From Terebella lapidaria (taxonomy: Eukaryota; Annelida; Polychaeta; Terebellida; Terebellidae), in NCBI GenBank assembly GCA_949152475.1, contig OX424566.1, positions 34,598,423 to 34,662,422 of the forward strand: a DNA stretch of 64,000 bases, given 5' to 3'. Below the pieces are notes generated by a model that had not been told where the DNA came from, made no database searches, and saw only the letters and a program-made list of their open reading frames with translations. Position 1 is the stretch's first letter, and each line of letters opens with the position of its first letter. A program made the position numbers and the translations under genes. Of this stretch, positions 55,519 to 64,000 are shown one piece after another.

Positions 55519-56456
55519 TGCTCCCGTATGAGATCCGTCCGGTCAGCATCCGCGGACTCCGGACGAGCGTGTGCGCCGTATGGTGGGCCTCCCGGACCTC
55601 TCTGACCCGTCAGATGATGGACTGGGTGGCTTTCAGCCAGATGACGGCGATCCGCAGGTACCCCCACTCCCTCCAGTACCTGCGAATGACCGGCGGCCAC
55701 TCCGGAAACCACGTGCGCCGGCCCGGTATGGGTGGGAATAACATTCCGCCCATGCGGATGCATCTGCGGTGTCCATCTATCACACCAGGGATGGATTTTA
55801 GGTCGTTCCGCGAGGATCCGCACGACTTTCCTCCGTGAGCGGTCACCTTGTGGCTATCTCCGGAGTTGAGGGTCCGCAGATATCTTTGCGTCGTAACGCC
55901 GCCGCTCCGCATCCGCCCTCCCATAGTTTCCAGCGCCAGGGACGTGCGGATGGCCTGTCCGCACATTGTGGACGGCTGTCCGGCGTAATTTGCACAACGG
56001 TTACGCTGGCCGGACGAATTTACTGATCCGGCCGGACGCCCCTGGTCCCGGGACAGCCTCTTATATGGCCAGACTGAGCTTGGGATTTACGTCCGCTACG
56101 GGAGAAGCGCCTTCCCACGGATTTGGGGAACTGGCTCTGGACGCGGGGATAGTGTCCGCACGTGAGGACTGATGTCTGCGGTTCGTCCGCGTGACTCGTC
56201 CGGCGTTGTGGACGCTTTAAGATGATGCATTTCGGTGCGTTATCCCCCGTGAGCCACTACTGTAATTACGGTTATAGTAGGATAAGGTTTCTAGCAACAG
56301 GAAACCGTTTACCATTATTGTTAATGGACTGGCTGTTAAGTCCGCACGTGCGGACCAGCCGCGGCAGTGGGGGACGCTCATTTTCGTCCGGATCGTACAT
56401 TATAATACACGGTCCGGCCGTGATGACCGAATCCCCGGCCTCCTTCTAAGAAGGGG

Positions 56457-57348
56457 GTCGTATTGTACATACGCAGCATACTTGGTGGCTTTTAATCCCT
56501 ATCATTACCATCGGATAAGGTCAATATGCCATTTCATGGTACTTGTCTGGATCTGGACTCTGTCCGCAGGCAGTTCCGGACGAGCGCCGGCTATTGATTT
56601 TGTAACGGGTTTGCACCCTTCTGTGACGTCTTGATGAACCGGTTTTCTTGGGAGGTGGGTGAGTTGTTATTTAACCGGAGCTGAAACGGTAAAACTCCGG
56701 GATACTGCTACTGCTGTACGGTTGAACTCCGGCTAGAAGTCTCTAAGGTTGGTAGCGTGGTCTGGAATGGACCTCTTAACCGTTGTCCGACTGCTAATCT
56801 GCAACTGCACCTGTAACGTAAGAATCCGGAGGCGTTTCCGTCTCCGGGTACTGCAACTGCTCCGTCGGGAAACCGCTTTACTGCAACAGCTCCGTCGTTT
56901 TCCGCCTTACTGCAACTGCGACTGCACCTGGAATGAGAATCCGGGAACGTTGCCGTTTCCGAATACTGCAACCGCTCTGCCAGGTTCCGCCTCACTGCAA
57001 ACTGCTCCGGTTGGCTCCGCCTCACCGCAACCTGCAACTGCACCTGAAATGGAGTATCTCGGAAGTGTTCTCACTTCCGGTTACCGCAACCGCTCCGTCA
57101 GGTACTGCCTCTGCAACTCCGTCGTCCGGTACCGCCTCTGCAACTGCTTCGTCGTTCCCGTCTCTGCAACTGCTCCGTCCGATACCGCCTCCGTAGTTGC
57201 TCCGTTGAATACCACCTCCGTCTCCGTCTCCTTCCTTGGTGATCTGGGTTCTTGGATCACCCTAAGACGTCGTTACAACTTGGTCTTAACCGACTGTGGA
57301 CTTATCTCCCTTTTCTCCGTATTACTTTCTTTTCCGGTGAACTAACTT
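56457..57348. other. Junction between G1 and G2, LTR-like, unresolved
   Basis: From 56601 the plus strand reads TGTAACGG, the same eight bases that open the G2 LTR, and CGTTACA occurs near 57271-57277. This could be an LTR piece of a G2 relative in plus orientation (about 675 bp). The middle is a loose repeat of CTGCAACTGCTCCGTC-type boxes (56860-57190). No ORF of known type. Confidence 0.35.
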
Positions 57349-57981
57349 TGTTATAACTTCCAGTTCCTTAACGAACACGGAAAAACAAATCGGTTGAAGT
57401 TTTCATGTTTATTTTCCAAGTGCACAGTCAGAAGACTTAACTGCTATCATCTGGATGACTCTATCCGGAACAAGGGAGTACTCTGCTATGGGAGAAGGGG
57501 TCTGCACAGGTCGACGTCAGGATACCAACTCCGCCGTCCGCTGTGAAGCGGGGGCTTTTATAGACCTGAGACCCACGTCACGTGACCAACCTATTGTGAC
57601 GTCATAGTCCGCCAAAACACTGATATTTTCCGGATTTCTAAAAACACTCTAGAACCAATCAGTGGCTGACACGTCACCTTTTAAACCAAAAACGAGGCTG
57701 ATCACATGACCTTCCGGAAATAACGTCATTACGTTTTTGTACTCCATTGTTCCGGCTCCGTCTCCGGTTCCGTCTCCGTCTCCGGATCCGTCTCCGGCTT
57801 TACCAACATCATAAATATACCAAGTTCCGAGACGGAAAACCTTTTAAACATTAACAATACGGAACCGTATGGACCTTTAAACACATATACATTTTAATAA
57901 ACGGTTATTTAACCATAATATCACAAAACACTAACAGAATTACCTAGGGGAAACTTTTGGGTACGCCCCAAAACCGTTACA
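57349..57981 (-). repeat. 3' LTR of G2
   Basis: Read on the minus strand it opens TGTAACGG right after a purine tract (57982-57995). It contains TATAAAAG (57556-57563 region), CACGTG (57579-57584) and TGACGTCA (57597-57604), a TCCGTC-type hexamer run (about 57755-57795) and AATAAA near 57408. The lower border is uncertain (57349, or as low as about 57265). Confidence 0.65.
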
Positions 57982-58265
57982 CTCCCCCTTCCTTAGACTC
58001 TGTTCGTCCCGAACAGATCAATATCACATATATACAAATTGTCAACCGTTAAACTGTCCGTAAAATCAAACACAACTTGTTTCCGTGATCCGGGTACTGG
58101 TATCTCTTAACTAATTTACCGTCACTGTACCCGGATATCTTACTTGTTCCATTTCCCACTTTTAACTCTTAATTATACTAGAATCCGGGAAACGGTTCTT
58201 CTTTCTTCTCCTTGCGCCGACTTGACTTGCGACGACTTGCGGCGACTTGCGACGACTTGCGACGA

Positions 58266-59327
58266 CTACTGCCCACCAGTATCACGGCGCGAACTACTCC
58301 CCGACGGCGGACGAGGTGGAATGGTATTTGGTACCAACGGTCGTCCGAAGCTTGTTCCTCTGGCATCAACCGGAAGAAGATCGGGATCATGGAGGCTCCA
58401 CTGGGGCGGGACGTAGAACCCATTCCTGAGGCGTTCGTCCCGGATGGACCAATCTGGAATCCGGACGATCTGACGGGTCGGGACGAGACCAAACGGTGAC
58501 TCTCTCTGCTCCATGATCTCCACGTAGACGCCGGAGTCTCTCATCTCGGCTGGCCCCCACTGCTCTGGTCCCCAACGTACTGCATAGTATCTGGCATGCT
58601 CCGGGACTGCAGGTGCAAAGACGGATGCGCTCCGTCCTCCAATATTCACCGGGAAACAATGGGACGGACACGGTTGAGTTGAAGGACCGCCAAACGGGTA
58701 GAATGTGTAAGGTGGACTCTGGGTTGGTGCTCGGACTCGGCTCCTTCCGGACCGCTCACTGGAAGACTGTCGAGGCCGGGTCTCCACCGGAGACAGGATT
58801 CCGGGTGTAGCTCTGGCTTGATCTACCAGGATACTCCTCCGGGCTCTCTGCACGTCCGCATGGCTTCGGTCAGACGCGGAAGACTCCATTCCGTCATCCC
58901 TAGCCGCTGAACTGGTTCTGCTTCCGGCTACTGCTTGAATGGTTGCCGGTAAAGTTCTCTCCGTGGATCCTCGGGTCTCCGTCTCACTGACAGCTCTGCT
59001 CCGGGTTCCGCCTTCCGCTTTGGTCTCCGGTCTGCCTCCGGATCTGCCAATGGGTCTGCTGTCCGCTCGGCCATCTGCTCTGCTATCTGCCCTGCTATCG
59101 GCTCTGCTATCTGTTCGGCTATCTGCTCTGCTATCTGCACGGCCGCTGGATCTGCTTTCTGCTCCGCCTCCGGGCCGGACGATCACGCTGCTCACCGCTC
59201 TGCCACTACTAGTCGTTCTCGGAGCTGGGCTCCGGAAACTGCCTTCCTCGTCGTCTCTGCTCAGCATTTCCGCCATATCCGCCACTCCAACTCTCTCGAT
59301 TCCCTCCGGCTCCGCCCCGTCCGTCAC
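58266..59327 (-). CDS. G2 extra ORF behind pol, 353 codons, unrecognised
   Basis: An open frame between pol and the 3' LTR, the place where some Gypsy elements carry env. No signal peptide or membrane segment is visible, so it does not look like an envelope. The N-terminal part has an Arg/Ser/Asp/Ala repeat (RADSRADS type, about residues 60-95). The C-terminal part is ordered-looking (YYAVRWGPEQWGPAEM, VPTRQIVRIPDWSIRDERL, FYVPPQWSLHDPDLLPV). I know no relative. It could instead be the gag of a separate short element. Confidence 0.55.
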   Translation of the reverse strand: MTDGAEPEGIERVGVADMAEMLSRDDEEGSFRSPAPRTTSSGRAVSSVIVRPGGGAESRSSGRADSRADSRTDSRADSRADSRADGRADSRPIGRSGGRPETKAEGGTRSRAVSETETRGSTERTLPATIQAVAGSRTSSAARDDGMESSASDRSHADVQRARRSILVDQARATPGILSPVETRPRQSSSERSGRSRVRAPTQSPPYTFYPFGGPSTQPCPSHCFPVNIGGRSASVFAPAVPEHARYYAVRWGPEQWGPAEMRDSGVYVEIMEQRESPFGLVPTRQIVRIPDWSIRDERLRNGFYVPPQWSLHDPDLLPVDARGTSFGRPLVPNTIPPRPPSGSSSRRDTGGQ

Positions 59328-59580
59328 CTTGTCCTCCTAGGAATGCCGCATACGCCATCCGGAAAGCCGGGAAACAGAAGTCGTCTAACTACTGCGCCGC
59401 TTCTACTGCACCGCTTCTCCGGACTGGTGGTCTTCCGGGAAACACTTAGTCGTTTTTCACTGCAAAATCTGTCTCCGCCGGAAAATGCTGGACTTGATTC
59501 AATTCCGCCAAACTTTTTCTGCGATGTGCACAGCTCGAGGTCTGCTCTCCAACTGCTGTCAGAGCCCGATTTCAAGGCCC

Positions 59581-59649
59581 TTTTATACTCTTTCTGCTCA
59601 CGTGACTTGAAAAGCTCCACGCTGATTGGCTGCCTCAGGAGTGACGTCA
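59581..59649 (-). promoter_or_regulatory. Promoter-like cluster ahead of the extra ORF
   Basis: On the minus strand in order: TGACGTCA (59642-59649), CCAAT (59625-59629), CACGTG (59599-59604) and AGTATAAAA (about 59581-59589), 250-300 bases before the ORF start. The G2 LTR has TGACGTCA, CACGTG and TATAAAAG in the same order with similar spacing. It may be an internal promoter or the trace of an LTR. Confidence 0.5.
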
Positions 59650-60389
59650 CAATTATGCAAAAACTCAACCATTAACCGAGAGGTGTCCGTCTCCGGCTCA
59701 ACCGGCTTCTCCGGGTTTTTCCGGCTCCCTTTCAACTGCTTCTCCGAGCGGAGTATCTGCAATTTTGAAGTATCTCTGCCATCAGGAGGGTTGAATAGAG
59801 TCTCAGCCAATTGAATCTGCCTGCCAGACGTGCATCTAGACTGCCTGTTGGGCGTTTTCGCCGTTTGCACAGCTCCGCCTGCTGCACAACTGCTCACTGG
59901 TATTACTGCTTGTCGACACTGGAAACTGCATACATTCTTGTCCAGAAGGAGGGCCCTTCCTATCTGGAATGATGTTTCACCGCTTCTGTCGATCTGCAGC
60001 CGGTTTACTGTCTCTGCTAAGTGGAAACTCCGGTTGGATGTCTACAGCCGGAAAACTTTTCCGTCTTAATTCTCCGAATATGGAAGACGTGTAGCTGCTT
60101 CTCTGGACCGCTAACCCAGGTTCTTCTGGACCCCTGGCCGCTACCCTGGACTGGTTGACTATGCGCTCAACCCAGTCAGAACCTATAGGATGTCTCTATC
60201 CGGTCTCTGCACCGCTCTCCGCTCTGCTTCCTTTCTCCGCCCTGTTTCCGGAACCAGCACTTGCTCACTGTTCCAACTTCTTGCGGTCGCTCTCTGCCGG
60301 AACTCAACGTTTTACCAGGGTCTCAGCTATCTCCTTCTCCTGCTCTACAGCTCACTCCGTCTTCTCATATTTCTTCGTCCTCTGCGGCT

Positions 60390-61208
60390 TTACTCCGAGT
60401 CCGTATCCGACTCAGAGACCGTCTGTTCCGACTCCGGAACGCTACTCTGCTTCGGCGGCTCCGTCTGCCTCCAGGAATCCGCCATTCTCCGCTTCATCGA
60501 TCTCGGATGCTTGACACCATTATACGGTTTCAGCAAATCGAAGTGAACCACCTTCTGCCGAGTTTCACTCTCTGCAATCTCGTAGGTCACGTCGGTAAAT
60601 CTGCTCAGCACTAGCTTTGGACCGCTCCACTTCCTCTGCAACTTGGGTGCCTTGCCCTTCTTCCGAGTTTTGACCGCCATCCACACTCGGTCTCCTTGCT
60701 GGAACTGATTGTCGACCTTCCTCCGGTCGTACAGCTTCTTCTGCCGTTCCATCTCTCTGCCAGATTTCGCTCGAACCGCCTTGTATACAGCTTCTAGTCG
60801 CTCCCGGAGCTGACTGCCATACTCTGTTACTTCTGCTGTCGATTCGCCCGGCGGTCTGCCAATCAGTAACTCTACCGGAGTGTTGACTTCTCTGCCCAGC
60901 ATCAGCAAATTGGGACTCTGCCCAGTTGTCTCCTGCGGGGTACTCCGGTAAGCTGCCATCGCCAACGGTACTAGCTGATCCCAGTTGGTCTGCCGCTCAC
61001 TTACGTACAGGCTCAGGATTTGCTGCAGCGTCCGGTTGAATCGCTCAATGAAACCGTCCGACTGAGGTCGGAAAGCGGTTGTCCGTGTCTTGTGAATCCC
61101 CAGGATTCTGCAAACATTTCTCAGCAAGTCGGACTCTGCCTTGGTCGGTGTGTATCTCCATCGGGATACCGTACCGCGCTGCAAACTGGTTGACGAATAT
61201 GTCCGCAA
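60390..61208 (-). CDS. G2 integrase, C-terminal part
   Basis: Contains RTTAFRPQSDGFIERFNRTL (end of the integrase core with the catalytic Glu), YRSTPQETTGQSPNLLMLGR and a C-terminal part with QQGDRVWM...KLQRKWSGPKLV, ending Ser/Glu-rich. It has no chromodomain that I can see. Confidence 0.8.
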   Translation of the reverse strand: MRTYSSTSLQRGTVSRWRYTPTKAESDLLRNVCRILGIHKTRTTAFRPQSDGFIERFNRTLQQILSLYVSERQTNWDQLVPLAMAAYRSTPQETTGQSPNLLMLGREVNTPVELLIGRPPGESTAEVTEYGSQLRERLEAVYKAVRAKSGREMERQKKLYDRRKVDNQFQQGDRVWMAVKTRKKGKAPKLQRKWSGPKLVLSRFTDVTYEIAESETRQKVVHFDLLKPYNGVKHPRSMKRRMADSWRQTEPPKQSSVPESEQTVSESDTDSE

Positions 61209-63588
61209 CCGTCACCGCTTCCTGATTCGGCATCGGGTAAGCCTCTACCCACTTGGTGAAGTAATCACCGATTACTAAGATGTACCGGTTCCCCCGGGTG
61301 GATTTAGGTAACGGACCCATCACGTCCATTGCCACCCTCTCCATGGGCGCTCCAACCCGGTATTTCTGCATCGGAGATCGTTTCAAGTTCTGCATACTTC
61401 TTGACGCACATTCGTCACAGCTCAGCACCCACTGCTTTATGTCCCGCATCATAGCCGGCCAGAAATACCGCCTCCGAATGCTAGCCGCCATCCTTCTGCT
61501 TCCGAGGTGTCCTCCCGTCCGGCTCTGATGGGCCAGACGGAAAATCTCCTGTCTCAGCTCCTTCGGGGTTATTAACTGCATTCGGCTGGTTCCTTCTGCC
61601 GTTTTCCATTTCCGGTAGACTACTCCGTCGACTTTCAGCAAGGTCTTCCGCATCCCGTACAGCACTTTCTCCTCGCTGCTCATGCTGGAAAAGTCTGCAC
61701 TGCCAGCTGTACCGCCCCCGTCGATCAGCGACGTCACCAGTGGGTACCAAGGTTCTGCTTGCTGCATTCTCCGCAAATCATTTGGTCGATATTTCTGCCC
61801 CAGCACAGTATCCTGGTCCGCATTTTCCGCCAGCCTAATCTGCTCTGCAACCGCATCCGCTTTTCCTGGAACTGCCTTCTCCGTCACCGCAACCGCAACC
61901 GGCTTCCGGGACGCTGCTTTCTCCGTCACCGCAACCGCAACCGGCTTCCGGGACGCTGCTTTCTCCGTCACCGCAACCGCAACCGGCTTCCGGGACGCTG
62001 CTTTCTCCGCTACTGCAACCGCCTTCCTTGGGACTGCTTCCTCCGTCAGTTCTGCTTCTCCGCCCGATCTCCGTGACTGCTTCCGGCGTCCCCCCTTCCT
62101 TGGCTTGGGCTGAGGAGTTTCTTCACTTCGTGTCTGCCGGATCCTTTCTCCGTAGTTCCAGGCGTCTATCTTGGCTTGTTTCCAGTCGATTTTTCCGCAT
62201 TGGCTGCATGGGGATCTGGACAAGGCATCCGCGTTATTATGGATACGCCCCGGACGATGTTCGATGTCGAAATGAAACTCACTCAGGAGCTCAATCCACC
62301 GGGCTACCTGCCCCTGGGGCTCCTTGAAATTCATAAGCCAGGTAAGACTGCCATGATCTGTGCGAAGAAGGAAGTGTCGTCCCAGCAAGTACTGCTTATT
62401 CTTCTGTACCGCAAACACAACCGCCAGGAGCTCCTTCCGGGTGACACAGTATCTCCGTTCTTCTTTGGTTAGGCTGCGGCTCAAGTAGGTTATCACCCGC
62501 TCCTGGTTGCCCTGCTTCTGTGATAGTACTGCTCCCAGCCCGGTGTCACTGGCGTCCGTGTCCAGGATATATCGGCCTTGCTCCCTTGGGTACCCGAGTA
62601 TCGGTGCCGATACTAGGCGGTTCTTCAGCTCTGCAAATGCCTGCTCTTGCTCCGTCTGCCACCGGAACTGCACCCCTTTTTCCGTCAAGTGATTCAGCGG
62701 CGCTGCAATCTCGGAGAACTTCGGCACGAACTTCCGGTAATAGGAGCAAAGTCCCAGAAAACTGCGCAGCTCCGTCAGGTTGGTGGGTGTCCGCCACTTC
62801 CGTACTGCCTCCGTTTTTGCCGGGTCGGTGCGGATACCATCTCTGCCGACTATGTGACCTAGGAAAGACACCTCCGGCTGGAAGAACTTGCATTTTGACG
62901 GTTTGACTTTGAGGTCTGCCTCTCTCAGCTTGTTGAAAACCTCCTGAAGATCACGGATGTGATCCTCCAGGGTCTTGCTGTAGACTATGATGTCGTCCAG
63001 ATATATGAGGCAGGTCTTCCAGGACAATCCGCCTAGCACCTTCTCCATCAACCGCTCGAACGTACCCGGAGCATTGCACAAGCCGAAACTCATGACTTTG
63101 AACTGGTAAAGCCCGCCAGGAACACAGAAGGCCGACTTTTTCCGGGCGTCTTCATCCATCCCGACCTGCCAGTATCCACTGGTCAGGTCGAGAGTGGAGA
63201 ACCACTTGGCGTCTGCACAGGCTGCTATGGTGTCGTCTATTCTCGGCAACGGATAAGCATCTTTCTCCGTGACTGCATTTAACCGCCGGTAATCGACACA
63301 GAACCGGGTGGTCCCATCCTTTTTCTTCACCAGAACAATCGGGGAAGCCCACGGACTGCTACTTTCTTCAATGACGTTCTTGTCTTTCATCTCCTGAATC
63401 AGACTGCTCACCAGCTCTCTCTTGTCTGGCGGAATTCGTCTGGTTGGCTGCTTAATCGGCCGGTGACTGCCCGTGTTTATCTGATGTTGTACCTCGTTGG
63501 TCTGCCCCAGTTCTCCGGCATCATTACTGAAGGTCGGCTTATTCCGAAATAGGAGGTCGGTTACTCTCTCGCGGAAATGACTCGGCAC
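61045..63588 (-). CDS. G2 pol: reverse transcriptase, RNase H, linker, integrase
   Basis: 847 codons. Reverse transcriptase: SPWASPIVLVKKKDG, FCVDYRRLN, STLDLTSGYWQV, FGLCNAPGTFERLM and the catalytic YLDD. RNase H: YILDTDASDTGLGAVLSQ, RYCVTRKELLAVV, LRTDHGSLTWL, HRPGRIHNNADALSR. A Lys/Ala/Val-rich linker with a threefold 14-residue repeat follows. Integrase: zinc-binding HQSRTGGHLGSRRM...CDECAS, then VAMDVMGPLPKS and IHTDQG with the first two catalytic Asp residues. Would copy element RNA to DNA and insert it. Confidence 0.9.
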   Translation of the reverse strand: MPSHFRERVTDLLFRNKPTFSNDAGELGQTNEVQHQINTGSHRPIKQPTRRIPPDKRELVSSLIQEMKDKNVIEESSSPWASPIVLVKKKDGTTRFCVDYRRLNAVTEKDAYPLPRIDDTIAACADAKWFSTLDLTSGYWQVGMDEDARKKSAFCVPGGLYQFKVMSFGLCNAPGTFERLMEKVLGGLSWKTCLIYLDDIIVYSKTLEDHIRDLQEVFNKLREADLKVKPSKCKFFQPEVSFLGHIVGRDGIRTDPAKTEAVRKWRTPTNLTELRSFLGLCSYYRKFVPKFSEIAAPLNHLTEKGVQFRWQTEQEQAFAELKNRLVSAPILGYPREQGRYILDTDASDTGLGAVLSQKQGNQERVITYLSRSLTKEERRYCVTRKELLAVVFAVQKNKQYLLGRHFLLRTDHGSLTWLMNFKEPQGQVARWIELLSEFHFDIEHRPGRIHNNADALSRSPCSQCGKIDWKQAKIDAWNYGERIRQTRSEETPQPKPRKGGRRKQSRRSGGEAELTEEAVPRKAVAVAEKAASRKPVAVAVTEKAASRKPVAVAVTEKAASRKPVAVAVTEKAVPGKADAVAEQIRLAENADQDTVLGQKYRPNDLRRMQQAEPWYPLVTSLIDGGGTAGSADFSSMSSEEKVLYGMRKTLLKVDGVVYRKWKTAEGTSRMQLITPKELRQEIFRLAHQSRTGGHLGSRRMAASIRRRYFWPAMMRDIKQWVLSCDECASRSMQNLKRSPMQKYRVGAPMERVAMDVMGPLPKSTRGNRYILVIGDYFTKWVEAYPMPNQEAVTVADIFVNQFAARYGIPMEIHTDQGRVRLAEKCLQNPGDSQDTDNRFPTSVGRFH
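61870..62015 (-). repeat. 42-bp repeat in the G2 pol linker
   Basis: Three nearly identical 42-bp units (plus strand CTTTCTCCGTCACCGCAACC, then GCAACCGGCTTCCGGGACG) encode 14-residue repeats of type SRKPVAVAVTEKAA between RNase H and integrase, flanked by partial units. The high identity suggests recent expansion. Confidence 0.9.
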
Positions 63589-63985
63589 TGCATCCTGGGT
63601 CTGCTCTGCTAACTGCCGCAGCTTCTCGTACCTCCTGGCTGCCCATCTGCATGGTCATCTGCATGGTCATTCGGTCGAAATTTATGCCGGATATCCGGGA
63701 ACGGATGAAATCCATTCCCAGTATTCCTTCGTCTTCACAATCTGCAATCTCGAACGTCACGGTCTCAGCTACTCCTGCGATGTTGAGTGGGAGTTCTTTC
63801 CGGCCATGCGTCCGTATGTTACTTCCGTCAACCATAGAAAGACGAATCGGCGACCGCTTCAGCTTCATTCCGGGCTTCCGGATCTGTTCCCAGGTTTGTA
63901 GGTTGAGCATTGTGACAGTGCTGCCGGTGTCGATTATCAGCGTTACTGGCTCTCCGCATACTCTGGCTGTCACACACATGCCCAC
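63539..63985 (-). CDS. G2 aspartic protease
   Basis: TLIIDTGSTVTMLN is the DTG active site and DEGILGMDFIRS the second conserved box, typical of retroelement proteases that mature gag and pol. The frame begins close to the window end, so upstream gag is not visible. Confidence 0.85.
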   Translation of the reverse strand: MGMCVTARVCGEPVTLIIDTGSTVTMLNLQTWEQIRKPGMKLKRSPIRLSMVDGSNIRTHGRKELPLNIAGVAETVTFEIADCEDEGILGMDFIRSRISGINFDRMTMQMTMQMGSQEVREAAAVSRADPGCSAESFPRESNRPPISE

Positions 63986-64000
63986 CTCGCCCCTGGGACC

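Larger units (their letters stand above)
51022..56456 (+). mobile_element. Ty3/Gypsy LTR retrotransposon G1 (broken)
   Basis: Fossil Gypsy element inserted into intron 4 of FMO copy 3 (flank CTTAC). In order: an LTR-like leader, a primer-binding site, gag, a CCHC knuckle, an aspartic protease, part of the reverse transcriptase, text like the end of pol (RPLRKPRAPARYGW) and a purine tract near 56447-56456. RNase H and the integrase core were not seen. The element is broken, with several breaks. Its 3' LTR was not recognised, so age cannot be judged from LTR divergence. GC content is well above that of the host flank. Confidence 0.85.
57349..64000 (-). mobile_element. Ty3/Gypsy LTR retrotransposon G2 (minus, runs off the window)
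   Basis: In reading order from the window end: protease, reverse transcriptase, RNase H, a repeat linker, integrase, an extra ORF, purine tract and 3' LTR. Gag and the 5' LTR lie beyond 64 kb. Long open frames suggest a fairly young copy with few breaks in the visible part, at most one or two. Ty3/Gypsy is set by the PR-RT-RH-IN order and the motifs; the clade is not assigned. It is oriented tail to tail with G1. Confidence 0.9.

Noticed and set aside
1-64000. tRNA or rRNA genes
   Set aside because: No cloverleaf with A and B boxes and no rRNA core sequence was noticed by eye. The only tRNA-related sequence is the retrotransposon primer-binding site.

Overview
The window is animal nuclear DNA. 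Genes are split by GT-AG introns and code for animal proteins (an aromatic-L-amino-acid decarboxylase and three flavin-containing monooxygenases), and most of the rest is transposon-derived. The gene types, intron structure and mix of Tc1, LINE, Ty3/Gypsy and many small non-autonomous DNA elements suggest a marine invertebrate. I cannot name the phylum from sequence alone.

Layout, left to right. 1-8.4 kb is gene-free repeat land: ends of an AGGTCA-rich element family, a Harbinger-like MITE, several GGGGCGGATCC-type elements and long poly-G/C runs. 8.49-16.28 kb (+) is a complete 12-exon DDC-type decarboxylase gene. All exon joins keep frame and give 620 residues, of which about 140 are a repeat tail not found in the usual enzyme. 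16.3-22.1 kb is intergenic, with inverted dispersed repeats and a LINE remnant. 22.1-25.8 kb, 30.3-34.9 kb and 48.4-50.9 kb (+) are three paralogous five-exon FMO genes: the first two complete, the third seen only through exon 4. Between copies 2 and 3 lie a 5'-truncated LINE on the minus strand, a Tc1 remnant, small MITEs and tandem repeats. From 51.02 kb to the end the GC content jumps. Here a broken Ty3/Gypsy element (+) sits in intron 4 of the third FMO and meets a second, largely open Ty3/Gypsy element (-) tail to tail.

The FMO cluster is a useful natural comparison, because each copy shows the empty site for insertions in the others. Intron 4 has been hit in all three copies, by an AGGTCA element in copies 1 and 2, a TTAA MITE in copy 2 and a Gypsy element in copy 3. 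Copy 2 has lost the upstream untranslated exon shared by copies 1 and 3. DDC makes biogenic amines and FMOs oxidise soft nucleophiles such as amines, but a functional link between these neighbours is only a guess.

The most unusual signals are: a 41-bp minisatellite that repeats an exon end together with its splice donor; a 17-unit octapeptide tail on the decarboxylase; a dispersed element built of 134-bp units carrying nuclear-receptor half-sites; and a Gypsy element with an unrecognised ORF behind pol, preceded by promoter-like motifs. Coordinates of diverged repeats are approximate because they were read by eye.
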